Notes: a model not told the origin generated them from the letters alone. 15,017 bases of DNA from UBA6264 sp964531505 (GCA_964531505.1 CAZHDT010000015.1:1-15017), one strand, 5' to 3'. Counted from the first letter of the stretch, positions 7,126 through 14,482 are shown. Numbers and translations: made by a program.

Positions 7126-8202
7126 ATGGTATCTTCTAAAAAAAATATTATTGGTATCGTTTTGGGATTTTTAATTATTTTATTTTGGATTTTTATTTTT
7201 TTTAGTCAAAATTCAATAAAAAAACCCATTGGCGAAGAAAAAATTCAGGAGGAGGAAAAAATGAATATAGTTTTTGAGACCGGAGAGACTGAAAAGCAAA
7301 TAAAAAAAGAAGAATTTTCCTTTAATTGTTTTTTAAAGCAAGAAGATTTTAATTATCCGGTAGCGATAATAGTTGACAATTTTAGTGAAGCTAGGCCCGT
7401 TGCTGGAATAAATAAAGCAGCGGTTATTTATGAAGCGCCCGTGGAGGCGGATATTACCCGTTTTATGGCGATTTTTAGTCAGTCTTGTTTGCCTGATAAA
7501 ATTGGTCCGGTTCGCTCCGCTCGTCCTTATTTTGCCGAATGGGCGCAAGAATATCAAACTCTATTTATTCATGCAGGTGGCAGTCAGGAATTTTTAGACA
7601 AAATAGCTTTAAATGAATATCAAATTTATAATTTAGATGAAATAAGTTATAATGGAAGCTATTTTTGGCGGGATAAAGAAAGAGACCAACCTCATAATTT
7701 ATACATTAGCGACGATGCTATTTTAAAATTTATTAAAGATAAAGATTTGACAAAAACAGCTGTTCCAATTTCAAGTTTTATATATCAAAGTGAATTACCG
7801 GAAAAAAATGTTGATACAAATTCTGTTGTTTCAAGGGAAATAAAAATAAATTATCGCGAACCGGTTATTTGGAAATTTAATGATGAAATTCAAGCTTATC
7901 AGCGATTTCAAAACGATTTATTATTTAAAGATGAGGAAGGAGAGGTAATAACCACTAATAACCTGGTTATTTTAAAAACAAAAATAAAAGTTATTGATTC
8001 AATCGGCCACCGGTCTATTGAAACTCAAGGTGAGGGAGATGCCTTAATTTTTCAAAAGGGAAATTTTATTCAAGGCAAATGGCAAAAATTATCGAAAAAC
8101 GCCTTAACTAAATTCTATGATAAAAATGGTCAAGAAATAAAATTTCTACCCAGTTCAATCTGGATAGAAGTTGTTTCTCTTAACCACGAATTGTCTTATT
8201 AG
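7126..8202 (+). CDS. DUF3048 (YerB-like) membrane-anchored protein
   Basis: 358 aa. The N-terminus (KKNIIGIVLGF onward) is a signal anchor at about residues 7-27, followed by an E/K-rich linker to about residue 65. The N-terminal DUF3048 domain then begins at NYPVAIIVDNFSEARPVAGI and carries the family hallmarks EAPVEADITRFMAIF, KIGPVRSARPYF and FIHAGGSQEFLD. The C-terminal DUF3048_C domain starts near residue 240 and includes GEGDALIFQKGNFIQGKWQK. The family includes the B. subtilis lipoprotein YerB; its biochemical role is not established to my knowledge. There is no lipobox cysteine here, so a TM anchor replaces the lipid. The gene ends in TAG and converges with prfA, with 16 nt between stops and no terminator hairpin. 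A strong internal ribosome-binding site precedes an in-frame ATG at 7261 (codon 46). Confidence 0.9.
   Translation: MVSSKKNIIGIVLGFLIILFWIFIFFSQNSIKKPIGEEKIQEEEKMNIVFETGETEKQIKKEEFSFNCFLKQEDFNYPVAIIVDNFSEARPVAGINKAAVIYEAPVEADITRFMAIFSQSCLPDKIGPVRSARPYFAEWAQEYQTLFIHAGGSQEFLDKIALNEYQIYNLDEISYNGSYFWRDKERDQPHNLYISDDAILKFIKDKDLTKTAVPISSFIYQSELPEKNVDTNSVVSREIKINYREPVIWKFNDEIQAYQRFQNDLLFKDEEGEVITTNNLVILKTKIKVIDSIGHRSIETQGEGDALIFQKGNFIQGKWQKLSKNALTKFYDKNGQEIKFLPSSIWIEVVSLNHELSY
7250..7263 (+). promoter_or_regulatory. Internal Shine-Dalgarno and in-frame ATG within the DUF3048 gene
   Basis: AGGAGG at 7250-7255 lies 5 nt before an ATG at 7261, which is in frame with the upstream start at 7126 (codon 46). 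Starting here would give a 313-residue form with both DUF3048 domains but no membrane anchor. The upstream start remains the main call because it supplies a convincing signal anchor. It stands out because almost every annotated start in the window lacks any Shine-Dalgarno. Confidence 0.4.
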
Positions 8203-8218
8203 AATATCCTTTAATTTT

Positions 8219-9271
8219 CTAACATAATTTTTTTTCTTCCTTTTTTAAATCTTCGACAATAGAATCAATTTCTCCATTCATAATTTTTTCTAATCCGTGC
8301 CAGGATTTTTTTATTCTATGGTCAGTGACCCTATCCTGGGGAAAATTATAAGTTCTTATTTTTTCAGAACGGTCGCCAGACCCGATTTGGGATTTTCTAT
8401 TATCCTTTTCTACTTGTTCTTTTTTTTCTTTTTCTATTACCATGAGTCGGGAACGAAGAACCGTTAAAGCTTTTTCTTTATTTTGATTTTGGCTTCTTTC
8501 ATCTTGACAAGAAACAACTAAACCGCTTGGAATATGAGTAATTCTAATAGCGGTTTCATTTTTTTGAACATTTTGTCCTCCATGCCCAGAAGCGCGAAAG
8601 GTATCGATTTTTAAATCATTCTGATTTATTTCAAAATCAATTTGGCTTACCTCTGGTAAAACAGCCACTGAAGCAGCGGAAGTGTGAACTCTTCCGTTTT
8701 TTTCTGTTTCTGGAATTCTTTGGACACGATGAACGCCGCTTTCATTTTTTAATAATTGATAAGCTTCTTTGTTTTTAATTTCAAAAATAATTTCTTTATA
8801 TCCGCCAATACTGGTTTGGTTTGACGAGATTAGATTGCTTTTCCATTTTTTTAACTCAGCAAAATGAGAATACATTCTGAATAAATTAGCAGCAAAAAGA
8901 GCGGCTTCATCACCGCCGGTTCCCGCCCGGATTTCAAGAATAATTCCCTTTTCTTCAGATTTTTCTCTCGGTTTTTTTATATCCTCAATTTTTTGTTCCA
9001 AAATGTTTTTTTGTTTTTCCAATGACTCTATTTCTTTTTCTTCCAAAATAACCATTTCTTCATTATCTTCTTGATTAATCATTTTTTGTGTTTCTAATAT
9101 TTTTTCATTTATATCTTTCAATTTGGTAAAAAGTTTTACTAATTCTTTCAATAGATTATATTTTTGAGAAATTTCTTTCAATTGTTCGGAATTATTATAA
9201 ATTTCAGGGTTTTGTAATTGACACTCTAATTCTTTCAATTGTTCTTCAAATTGATTTAAACCGTTTTTCAT
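8219..9271 (-). CDS. prfA: Peptide chain release factor 1 (RF1)
   Basis: 350 aa, close to the usual ~360. It terminates translation at UAA and UAG. The N-terminal coiled-coil domain 1 covers about residues 1-110. The [11 protein letters not shown] signature of class I release factors follows. The codon-reading tripeptide is P187-E188-T189, matching the PxT of RF1 (E. coli PAT 188-190) and not the SPF of RF2. The peptidyl hydrolysis motif G231-G232-Q233 sits in [10 protein letters not shown], and the basic segment [10 protein letters not shown] is near the C-terminus. It is 27 nt downstream of rpmE on the same strand, matching the common rpmE-prfA pairing. The usual next gene, prmC (the GGQ glutamine methyltransferase), is not present here. 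The gene itself ends in TAG, a codon that RF2 cannot read. Confidence 0.97.
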   Translation of the reverse strand: MKNGLNQFEEQLKELECQLQNPEIYNNSEQLKEISQKYNLLKELVKLFTKLKDINEKILETQKMINQEDNEEMVILEEKEIESLEKQKNILEQKIEDIKKPREKSEEKGIILEIRAGTGGDEAALFAANLFRMYSHFAELKKWKSNLISSNQTSIGGYKEIIFEIKNKEAYQLLKNESGVHRVQRIPETEKNGRVHTSAASVAVLPEVSQIDFEINQNDLKIDTFRASGHGGQNVQKNETAIRITHIPSGLVVSCQDERSQNQNKEKALTVLRSRLMVIEKEKKEQVEKDNRKSQIGSGDRSEKIRTYNFPQDRVTDHRIKKSWHGLEKIMNGEIDSIVEDLKKEEKKLC

Positions 9272-9298
9272 TCTTTAAAATTAATATTAAATCAAAAA

Positions 9299-9562
9299 TT
9301 ATTTTTCTTTCTTTGTTTTTGTTTTTGTTTTTTCTTTTGCTTCTTTCTTCATTTTTTCTGATTTTTCCACTCTTTTTTTAAATTTTTCCATTCGTCCGGC
9401 CGCATCAAGAAACTTTTGTTTTCCCGTATAAAGGGGATGGCAGGCAGAGCAAATTTCAACTTCCATTTTATCTTTAGTGGCGCCAAAATTAAATTCGGCG
9501 CCGCAGGCGCATTTAATTTTTGTTTTTTCGTAATATTTAGGATGAATATCTTTTTTAGCCAT
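9299..9562 (-). CDS. rpmE: Large ribosomal subunit protein bL31, zinc-binding form
   Basis: 87 aa. It begins [20 protein letters not shown], and the zinc ligands are C18, C20, C38 and C41 (CxC and CxxC), as in the C+ form of L31 (E. coli C16, C18, C37, C40). [20 protein letters not shown] is the family signature. The last ~25 residues form an extra Lys/Glu/Thr tail ([10 protein letters not shown] at the end), so it is longer than E. coli L31 (70 aa). The DNA for the tail includes three tandem GTTTTT units (9315-9332 on the + strand) that could be prone to slippage. It is first in an rpmE-prfA operon behind a good predicted promoter; there is no Shine-Dalgarno. Confidence 0.96.
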   Translation of the reverse strand: MAKKDIHPKYYEKTKIKCACGAEFNFGATKDKMEVEICSACHPLYTGKQKFLDAAGRMEKFKKRVEKSEKMKKEAKEKTKTKTKKEK

Positions 9563-9610
9563 AAAATTATTATTTTTAATTTTTATTTATTAATTTATTA
9601 AAACATTATA

Positions 9611-9638
9611 ATTTTAGCAAAAATAAAAATATTAGCAA
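9611..9638 (-). promoter_or_regulatory. Predicted promoter of rpmE-prfA
   Basis: On the minus strand TTGCTA (9638-9633) is followed after 16 nt by TAAAAT (9616-9611), with TGC directly before it (extended -10). The transcript would begin near 9604, leaving about 40 nt of leader before the rpmE ATG at 9562. The design matches the rpsB promoter on the other side of the same intergenic region. Confidence 0.55.
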
Positions 9639-9656
9639 GCCTTTATATAAAATAGG

Positions 9657-9706
9657 GGGTAAGATAAGGGGCAAAAGAAAGGAATATTCCTAATCCCCAA
9701 TTACCC
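9657..9706. repeat. Nested imperfect inverted repeat in the rpmE/rpsB divergent region
   Basis: Three arms are arranged symmetrically around one centre: GGGTAA (9657-9662) with TTACCC (9701-9706), GGGG (9668-9671) with CCCC (9695-9698), and AGGAAT (9680-9685) with ATTCCT (9686-9691). The arms are separated by unpaired stretches of 5 and 8 nt on the left and 3 and 2 nt on the right. The innermost 12 bp form a perfect palindrome. It sits upstream of both promoters and outside both predicted transcripts, so it is not a leader structure for either gene. It may be an operator, a decayed repeat or chance; I see no coding potential in 9563-9802. Confidence 0.45.
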
Positions 9707-9744
9707 AAATATCCAAATTGATTGTTCTAATGTCTCAATTCTAC

Positions 9745-9772
9745 TTGTTTATTTTTTAAATTATGTTAAAAT
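9745..9772 (+). promoter_or_regulatory. Predicted promoter of rpsB-tsf
   Basis: TTGTTT (9745-9750) and TAAAAT (9767-9772) are 16 nt apart, with TGT directly before the -10 (extended -10). Transcription would start near 9779, about 24 nt before the rpsB ATG. The leader is too short to hold a structured S2-binding autoregulatory element like that of E. coli rpsB. Confidence 0.6.
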
Positions 9773-9802
9773 AATTATTAATATAATAATTAAAATAAGT
9801 TT

Positions 9803-10534
9803 ATGGATCAAAAACAAGAAAATAAAGTAAAAATTCCTTCTCTTGACGAGTTGGCTGAAGCCGGAGTTCATTTAGGACATTGCTCAAACAAGCGCGCCCC
9901 GGAAATGGAGCCTTATATTTGTGGTTTAAAAAGCACCATTCATATAATTGATTTGGAAAAGACAGCTCAAAAATTAGAAGAAGCTCTTAATTTCCTTTGT
10001 CAAAAAATTAGCGAAGGAGCAACAGTTTTATTCGTTGGCACTAAGCCGTCAGCTAAAGATACTATTAAAAAATATGCTGAAGCAAATGGCATTCCTTATA
10101 TTAATCAGCATTGGTTGGGCGGAACTTTAACCAATTTTTCTTCCATTTTTAAACTCATTGAAAATCTGAATAAAATGAATCAAGAGAAAGAACAAGAAAA
10201 ATGGGAAAAATATACTAAAAAAGAAAGACTACAAATGGATAGAGAAATTGAACGTTTAGAAAGAATGGTTGGTGGAATAAAGAATTTAAATAAAAAGCCG
10301 GAAGTAATTTATTTAATTGATTTACAAAGGGAAAAAACAGCGATTAAAGAAGCAAAAAGGTGTAAAATTCCTGTTATTGCCATGGTAGACACGAATTCAA
10401 ATCCCAATTTAGTTAATTGGCCCATTCCCGCTAATGATGACGCAATTAAATCAATTGAACTAATTACTAAAAAGATTTCTGAAGCAGTTAAAATTGGGCA
10501 ACAGAATTTTATAAAAAATTCTGAAAAAGAATAA
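9803..10534 (+). CDS. rpsB: Small ribosomal subunit protein uS2
   Basis: 243 aa, the normal S2 length. Signatures: LAEAGVHLGHCSNKRAPEM near the N-terminus (residues ~14-32), IHIIDLEKTAQKLEEAL, VGTKPSAKDTIKKYAE, and HWLGGTLTNFSSI at about 100-112. The charged helical-hairpin insertion follows at ~115-155, then PEVIYLIDLQREKTAIKEAK and the C-terminal IPANDDAIKSIELI. It binds the 30S head/body junction late in assembly. It heads the rpsB-tsf transcription unit with a 52-nt gap to tsf. There is no Shine-Dalgarno: the leader is all A/T with two G. The extreme 3' end of the gene contains a 9-bp perfect hairpin. Confidence 0.98.
   Translation: MDQKQENKVKIPSLDELAEAGVHLGHCSNKRAPEMEPYICGLKSTIHIIDLEKTAQKLEEALNFLCQKISEGATVLFVGTKPSAKDTIKKYAEANGIPYINQHWLGGTLTNFSSIFKLIENLNKMNQEKEQEKWEKYTKKERLQMDREIERLERMVGGIKNLNKKPEVIYLIDLQREKTAIKEAKRCKIPVIAMVDTNSNPNLVNWPIPANDDAIKSIELITKKISEAVKIGQQNFIKNSEKE
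10502..10523 (+). repeat. Hairpin at the 3' end of rpsB
   Basis: CAGAATTTT (10502-10510) and AAAATTCTG (10515-10523) form a perfect 9-bp stem with an ATAA loop, inside the last codons of rpsB. It is followed by A-rich sequence and not by a T-run, so it is not an intrinsic terminator. It lies where rpsB-tsf operons of other bacteria carry an attenuator or processing site, and could tune the S2/EF-Ts ratio. The stem is mostly A-T, so chance is a real alternative. Confidence 0.4.
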
Positions 10535-10586
10535 ATTTTGACAATCAGCAATTTAGAAAAATAAAGAACTTAATATTATAATAATT

Positions 10587-11165
10587 ATGGAATTAGAAAT
10601 AATAAAACAATTAAGAGAAAAAACTGGTGCCGGTATTTTGGAGTGCCAGCAAACCCTTAAAGAGGCCAATAACGATATTGAAAAAGCAGTGGAACTTTTA
10701 AGAAAAAAAGGAGAAAAAATAATGGCCAAAAAACAAACCAGAACAGTTAATGAGGGAATAGTTGAATCATATATTCACAATAATCGTAAAATCGGGGTTT
10801 TATTGGAATTAGTTTGCGAAACTGACTTTGTGGCAAGAAATAAGGAATTTCAAGAGTTAGCTCATGACTTGGCGATGCAAATCGCCGCCGCCGACCCCCA
10901 ATGGCTTAAAATAGAAGATGTTCCCGAAGATATCGTTAGCAAAGAAAAAGAAATTGCTCAAGCAAGTCTCCCCCAAGATAAACCAGAAGAAGTAAAAGAA
11001 AAAATTTTACAAGGAAAACTGGAAAAATTTTACAACCAGTTTTGTCTTTTGGAACAAAATTTTATAAAAGATGAAACAAAAAAAATAATAGATTTAATCC
11101 AGGAAAAAATTGCCAAATTAGGAGAAAATATTCAAGTTAAAAGATTTATTCGTTTTCAACTTTAA
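10587..11165 (+). CDS. tsf: Elongation factor Ts, short form
   Basis: 192 aa. It is the nucleotide exchange factor that regenerates EF-Tu-GTP. The N-terminal UBA-like domain (EIIKQLREKTGAGILECQQT, residues ~3-45) binds EF-Tu. The core carries the catalytic ETDFVARNKEFQELAHDLAM segment at about 78-97, followed by the C-terminal helix and IQVKRFIRFQL. It is much shorter than E. coli EF-Ts (283 aa) and close to the Thermus form (about 196 aa), which has one core subdomain and works as a dimer. I infer the same here. It lies 52 nt after rpsB and 13 nt before the PSP1 gene. There is no Shine-Dalgarno. Confidence 0.97.
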   Translation: MELEIIKQLREKTGAGILECQQTLKEANNDIEKAVELLRKKGEKIMAKKQTRTVNEGIVESYIHNNRKIGVLLELVCETDFVARNKEFQELAHDLAMQIAAADPQWLKIEDVPEDIVSKEKEIAQASLPQDKPEEVKEKILQGKLEKFYNQFCLLEQNFIKDETKKIIDLIQEKIAKLGENIQVKRFIRFQL

Positions 11166-11178
11166 TAATTTATTTATT

Positions 11179-12009
11179 ATGATTGTGATTTCCATCCAAT
11201 TAGCTCCTTGGTATCATCCTTATGAGGTTGTGAAAGGAAAAGAGGGGGAATCAATTAAAAAAGATCAATTTAAAATTAATGATTGGGTGATAATCAAAGA
11301 CGATTTAGGAACTGATTTGGGAAAAATAATTAAAATAGAGGAAAAAACTTTAGAAAGTATTGAACAAGAAAATAAAGAAAATAAAAGTTTTATTCTAAGA
11401 AAGGCCAGTCGAGAAGACTTAAAAAAATTAAAGGAGCGAAATAGAGAAAGAATAGAGGCAATTGAAAAGTGCGAAAATTTTATTAAGGATAAAAAATTGC
11501 CAATGAAACTCGTAGACGCTCTTTTTAGTTTTGACGGAAGTAAAATTATTTTTGCTTTTACCTCTCCTCACCGCGTTGATTTTCGTGATTTGGTCAAAGA
11601 TTTGGTTCAACGATTTCATAAATCAATTAGAATGCATCAAGTTGGCGCTAGACAAGAAACAGGTCTAATAGGAGATATAGGCTCTTGCGGAAGAAGTTTA
11701 TGTTGTTTGTCTTTTTTAAAAGATTTAGGGCACGTTAGTACGGAAATGATGTTTAATCAACAACTATCCCAACGAGGAGCGGAAAGACTTTCTGGAGTTT
11801 GTGGAAGATTAAAATGTTGTTTAGCTTTTGAAAATGAATTTTACCGGAAAATAAAAGAAAAATTGCCTAAAATCGGGTCTGAAATAAAAACAGACCAAGG
11901 AAAAGGAAAAGTTGTTAATTGGTGTGTTTTAGAACAAAGCGTTATGGTGGAAATAACCAAAGAAGACAAAGAAAAAGTAATTATTAAAATACCATTGGGA
12001 GAAAAGTAA
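11179..12009 (+). CDS. PSP1-domain protein, RicT (YaaT)-like
   Basis: 276 aa. The C-terminal-type PSP1 domain includes the hallmark HQVGARQETGLIGDIGSCGR followed by the paired cysteine motifs C170-x4-C175-C176 and C208-x4-C213-C214, with QLSQRGAERLSGVCGRLKCC. In B. subtilis the homologue RicT works with RicA and RicF, binds iron-sulphur clusters and promotes mRNA processing by RNase Y. Whether RicA/RicF exist here is not visible. The N-terminal third includes a short acidic/basic helix (LKKLKERNRERIEAIEKCE). It starts 13 nt after tsf and its stop overlaps the start of the next gene by one base (TAATG), suggesting translational coupling. The cysteine motifs suggest a metal or Fe-S site in this copy too. 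Confidence 0.9.
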   Translation: MIVISIQLAPWYHPYEVVKGKEGESIKKDQFKINDWVIIKDDLGTDLGKIIKIEEKTLESIEQENKENKSFILRKASREDLKKLKERNRERIEAIEKCENFIKDKKLPMKLVDALFSFDGSKIIFAFTSPHRVDFRDLVKDLVQRFHKSIRMHQVGARQETGLIGDIGSCGRSLCCLSFLKDLGHVSTEMMFNQQLSQRGAERLSGVCGRLKCCLAFENEFYRKIKEKLPKIGSEIKTDQGKGKVVNWCVLEQSVMVEITKEDKEKVIIKIPLGEK

Positions 12010-12662
12010 TGGCTATGAAAAAAAAATATTTGATAATCATTTTTTTCTTTTTAATTGCGGTATTTTTTTCTGGTTGTCTTAAAAAAGAAAATAATCAAGA
12101 AAAATATATGAGTTTTGAAGAAAAATTAGAGATTAAAAAAATTGTTTTAGTTTTAGCTCACCAAGGATTTCAAGACTTTGAATATCAAGAAACGAGAAAA
12201 GTATTAGAAGAAGCGGGAATGGAAATAATAATTGTTAGTTCGTTAATGGGGAAAGCAAAAGGGAAACTTGGGTTGGAAGTAGCGGTAGAAAAATTGATTT
12301 CAGAAATAAATGTTTCAGAGATAGATGCTCTGATTTTTATTGGTGGACCGGGGGCAGTTGAATATTTAGAAGATTCAAGCGTTTATCAATTAATTCAAAA
12401 GACAATAAATGAAGATAAAGTTTTAGGGGCGATTTGTATTGCGCCTGCGATTTTAGCAAAATCAGGAGTTTTAAAAGGAAAAAATGCTACTATTTGGTCT
12501 AGCAGTATTGACCAAGAACCAATTGAAATTTTAAAAGAAAATCAAGTTGAATATTTAAATCAAAATGTGGTAGTAGATGGAAAAATAATTACCGCTAACG
12601 GCCCCTTAGCCTCTTTAGAATTTGGTCAGAAAATTGTTCAAATTTTAATTGGTTTGGAATAA
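12009..12662 (+). CDS. DJ-1/PfpI-family lipoprotein
   Basis: 217 aa. The N-terminus MAMKKKYLIIIFFFLIAVFF leads to a lipobox-like FSGC with C23 as the predicted lipid-modified cysteine, so the mature protein should be tethered outside the membrane. Residues ~43-217 are a DJ-1/PfpI (class I glutamine amidotransferase-like) domain: IVLVLAHQGFQDFEYQE, with E61 at the usual acidic position, DALIFIGGPGAVEYLED, and the nucleophile elbow GAICIAPAIL with C143. The residue after the Cys is Ile, so the PfpI-type Cys-His pair is absent; that looks more like the DJ-1 subgroup than a PfpI protease. Members include deglycase, chaperone and redox-sensing proteins, so activity cannot be assigned. The ATG overlaps the PSP1 stop by one base, with GGGAG about 9 nt upstream; an alternative ATG lies two codons later at 12015. 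Confidence 0.9.
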   Translation: MAMKKKYLIIIFFFLIAVFFSGCLKKENNQEKYMSFEEKLEIKKIVLVLAHQGFQDFEYQETRKVLEEAGMEIIIVSSLMGKAKGKLGLEVAVEKLISEINVSEIDALIFIGGPGAVEYLEDSSVYQLIQKTINEDKVLGAICIAPAILAKSGVLKGKNATIWSSSIDQEPIEILKENQVEYLNQNVVVDGKIITANGPLASLEFGQKIVQILIGLE

Positions 12663-12689
12663 TATTAAAATTTTCATGATATTGCGAGT

Positions 12690-12719
12690 TTGATTTAAAT
12701 AAAAAAGTAAAAATATAAA
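12690..12719 (+). promoter_or_regulatory. Possible promoter of argS
   Basis: TTGATT (12690-12695) and TATAAA (12714-12719) are 18 nt apart. Transcription would start near 12726, only 1-3 nt before the ATG at 12728, giving a nearly leaderless mRNA. The surrounding sequence is almost all A/T, so this is tentative; readthrough from the DJ-1 gene is the alternative. Confidence 0.35.
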
Positions 12720-12727
12720 AATAGAAT

Positions 12728-14482
12728 ATGGAAATAAAAAGAATTAAAGAAGAAATTATTTCTTTATTTAGAAACACATTGCCGAATTTGCCGGCTGATT
12801 TTATTTTTGAAATAAATATTCCTTCTCAATCGGAAATGGGTGATTTAACTTTATCTTGTTTTTCTTTAGCTAAAGAATTAAAAAAACCTCCGGAAGAAAT
12901 TGCTCAAGAAATAGCCGGATTATTTGGTAAAAAAGTTTTTTTAATTGATTTAATTGATGAAATTAGGGCAGTCGGCCCTTATTTGAATATTTTTTTAAAT
13001 AAAAGCCTTTGGTTTGAAATAGTTTTACAAGAAATCTTTACTCAATGTGAGAATATCGGTGATTCAGAAATGAGAAAAGAAAAAAAATTTTTAATAGAAT
13101 ATTCCGCGCCCAATACTAATAAACCCCAGCATTTAGGCCATCTGAGGAATAATTTTTTAGGGTGGACAATGGCAAAAATTCTATCAGTCACTGGGGCGGA
13201 AGTAATTAAGTTAAATTTAATTAACGACAGAGGAATTCATATCTGTAAGTCAATGCTTGCCTACCAAAAATGGGGAGATGGTAAAACCCCTGAATCAGAG
13301 AAGATGAAAGGCGATCATTTTGTTGGTCAGTATTATGTTTTATTTAATCAAAAAGAGAAAGAAAACCCAGATTTGATTATAGAAGCTCAAGAAATGTTAA
13401 AGCAATGGGAACAGGGAAATCCTGAAATTTTAGAATTGTGGCAGAAAATGAACCAGTGGACGTTGGAAGGATTTAAACAAACTTATAAAAAAATAGGGGT
13501 GGATTTCAATAAATGGTATTTTGAAAGCGATATCTACAATTCAGGAAAAAAAATAATTCTTAAAGCTCTTAAAAGGGGATTGTGTTATGAAAGAGATGAT
13601 AAAGCTATTGAAATAGATTTGACCAAAGATGGTTTTGATAAAAAAGTTTTATTAAGACCGGATGGTACTAGCGTTTATATCACTCAGGATATTGGTTTGG
13701 CAAAAATAAAACAAGATGATTTTAATCCCGATTTCTCTGTTTACGTAGTCGCTTCGGAACAAGATTATCATTTCAATGTTCTTTTTAGAGTTTTAGAAAT
13801 CTTTGGATTTGATTGGATAAAAAATTGTTATCACCTTTCTTATGGTTTAGTTTTTCTTCCAGACGGAAAATTAAAATCAAGAGATGGGAAGACGGCCGAC
13901 ATTGATACTGTTTTGGCTGAGATGGAACAACTCGCTAAAGGAGAAATTATGAGTCGTGACCCAAACCTTAGTCCCCAGGAAATTTCTTCAAGAGCTGAAA
14001 AGATTTCTCTTGGCGCTTTAAAATTTTTTCTTTTAAAATATAATCCTCAACAAGAAGTTAATTTCAATCCAAAAGATTCTATTTCTTTTGAAGGAGACAG
14101 TGGGCCTTATTTGCAATATACCTATGCTAGAATTCAAAGCATTTTAAAAAAGTCGCCAGTAAAGATTTTATCAAATAAAAAATCTAAAAAAATAAAAATA
14201 AATTATCAATCATTGGGTAATTTGCAAGAAGTAGAAATTCTAAGTCTTTTATTTTCCTTTTCTGAAATAATTGAAAAGTCGGCCATTAATTATAACCCTT
14301 CTTATTTGGCCCATTATCTTTTAAAATTAGCGCAGAAATTTAATGAGTTTTATCATCAACATTCTGTTTTAAAAGCTGATTTAAAGACCAAAAAAGCGCG
14401 TTTGTTAATGATTATGGCTGTGGCGGAAATTATTAAAAAGGGCCTCACTTTAATGGGAATTGAAGTAATGGATGAAATGTGA
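12728..14482 (+). CDS. argS: Arginine--tRNA ligase
   Basis: 584 aa, a class I aminoacyl-tRNA synthetase charging tRNA-Arg. The N-terminal additional domain (tRNA D-loop recognition) covers about residues 1-95, with SEMGDLTLSCFSLAKELKKPP. The catalytic domain begins IEYSAPNTNKPQHLGHLRNN, with the HIGH-type motif H135-L136-G137-H138. The typical YVVASEQDYHFNVLFRVLE and SYGLVFLPDGKLKSRDGKT follow; the latter sits where other class I enzymes have KMSKS, which many ArgRS enzymes lack. The DALR anticodon-binding domain is at about 465-584 (GPYLQYTYARIQSIL; LLKLAQKFNEFYHQH), ending LMGIEVMDEM. The stop is TGA, the only one in the window, at the natural end of the family. There is no Shine-Dalgarno. 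Confidence 0.98.
   Translation: MEIKRIKEEIISLFRNTLPNLPADFIFEINIPSQSEMGDLTLSCFSLAKELKKPPEEIAQEIAGLFGKKVFLIDLIDEIRAVGPYLNIFLNKSLWFEIVLQEIFTQCENIGDSEMRKEKKFLIEYSAPNTNKPQHLGHLRNNFLGWTMAKILSVTGAEVIKLNLINDRGIHICKSMLAYQKWGDGKTPESEKMKGDHFVGQYYVLFNQKEKENPDLIIEAQEMLKQWEQGNPEILELWQKMNQWTLEGFKQTYKKIGVDFNKWYFESDIYNSGKKIILKALKRGLCYERDDKAIEIDLTKDGFDKKVLLRPDGTSVYITQDIGLAKIKQDDFNPDFSVYVVASEQDYHFNVLFRVLEIFGFDWIKNCYHLSYGLVFLPDGKLKSRDGKTADIDTVLAEMEQLAKGEIMSRDPNLSPQEISSRAEKISLGALKFFLLKYNPQQEVNFNPKDSISFEGDSGPYLQYTYARIQSILKKSPVKILSNKKSKKIKINYQSLGNLQEVEILSLLFSFSEIIEKSAINYNPSYLAHYLLKLAQKFNEFYHQHSVLKADLKTKKARLLMIMAVAEIIKKGLTLMGIEVMDEM

Noticed and set aside
7116..7128. TATAAT followed by 4 nt and ATG before the DUF3048 gene, and the same spacing before tsf (10577-10589), suggesting leaderless transcripts.
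   Set aside because: With only 4 nt between the -10 box and ATG, transcription would start inside or after the start codon. No good -35 is present in either case (TTGCGG is 19 nt away at 7091). Most likely chance in A/T-rich leaders.
8203..8218. Bidirectional terminator between the convergent DUF3048 and prfA genes.
   Set aside because: Only 16 nt separate the stops and no inverted repeat with a T-run is visible on either strand.
10538..10567. Perfect TTGACA at 10538-10543 between rpsB and tsf, suggesting an internal tsf promoter.
   Set aside because: At 17-18 nt spacing the -10 region reads ATAAAG/TAAAGA, only about 3/6 to consensus and without an extended -10. Not strong enough to annotate.
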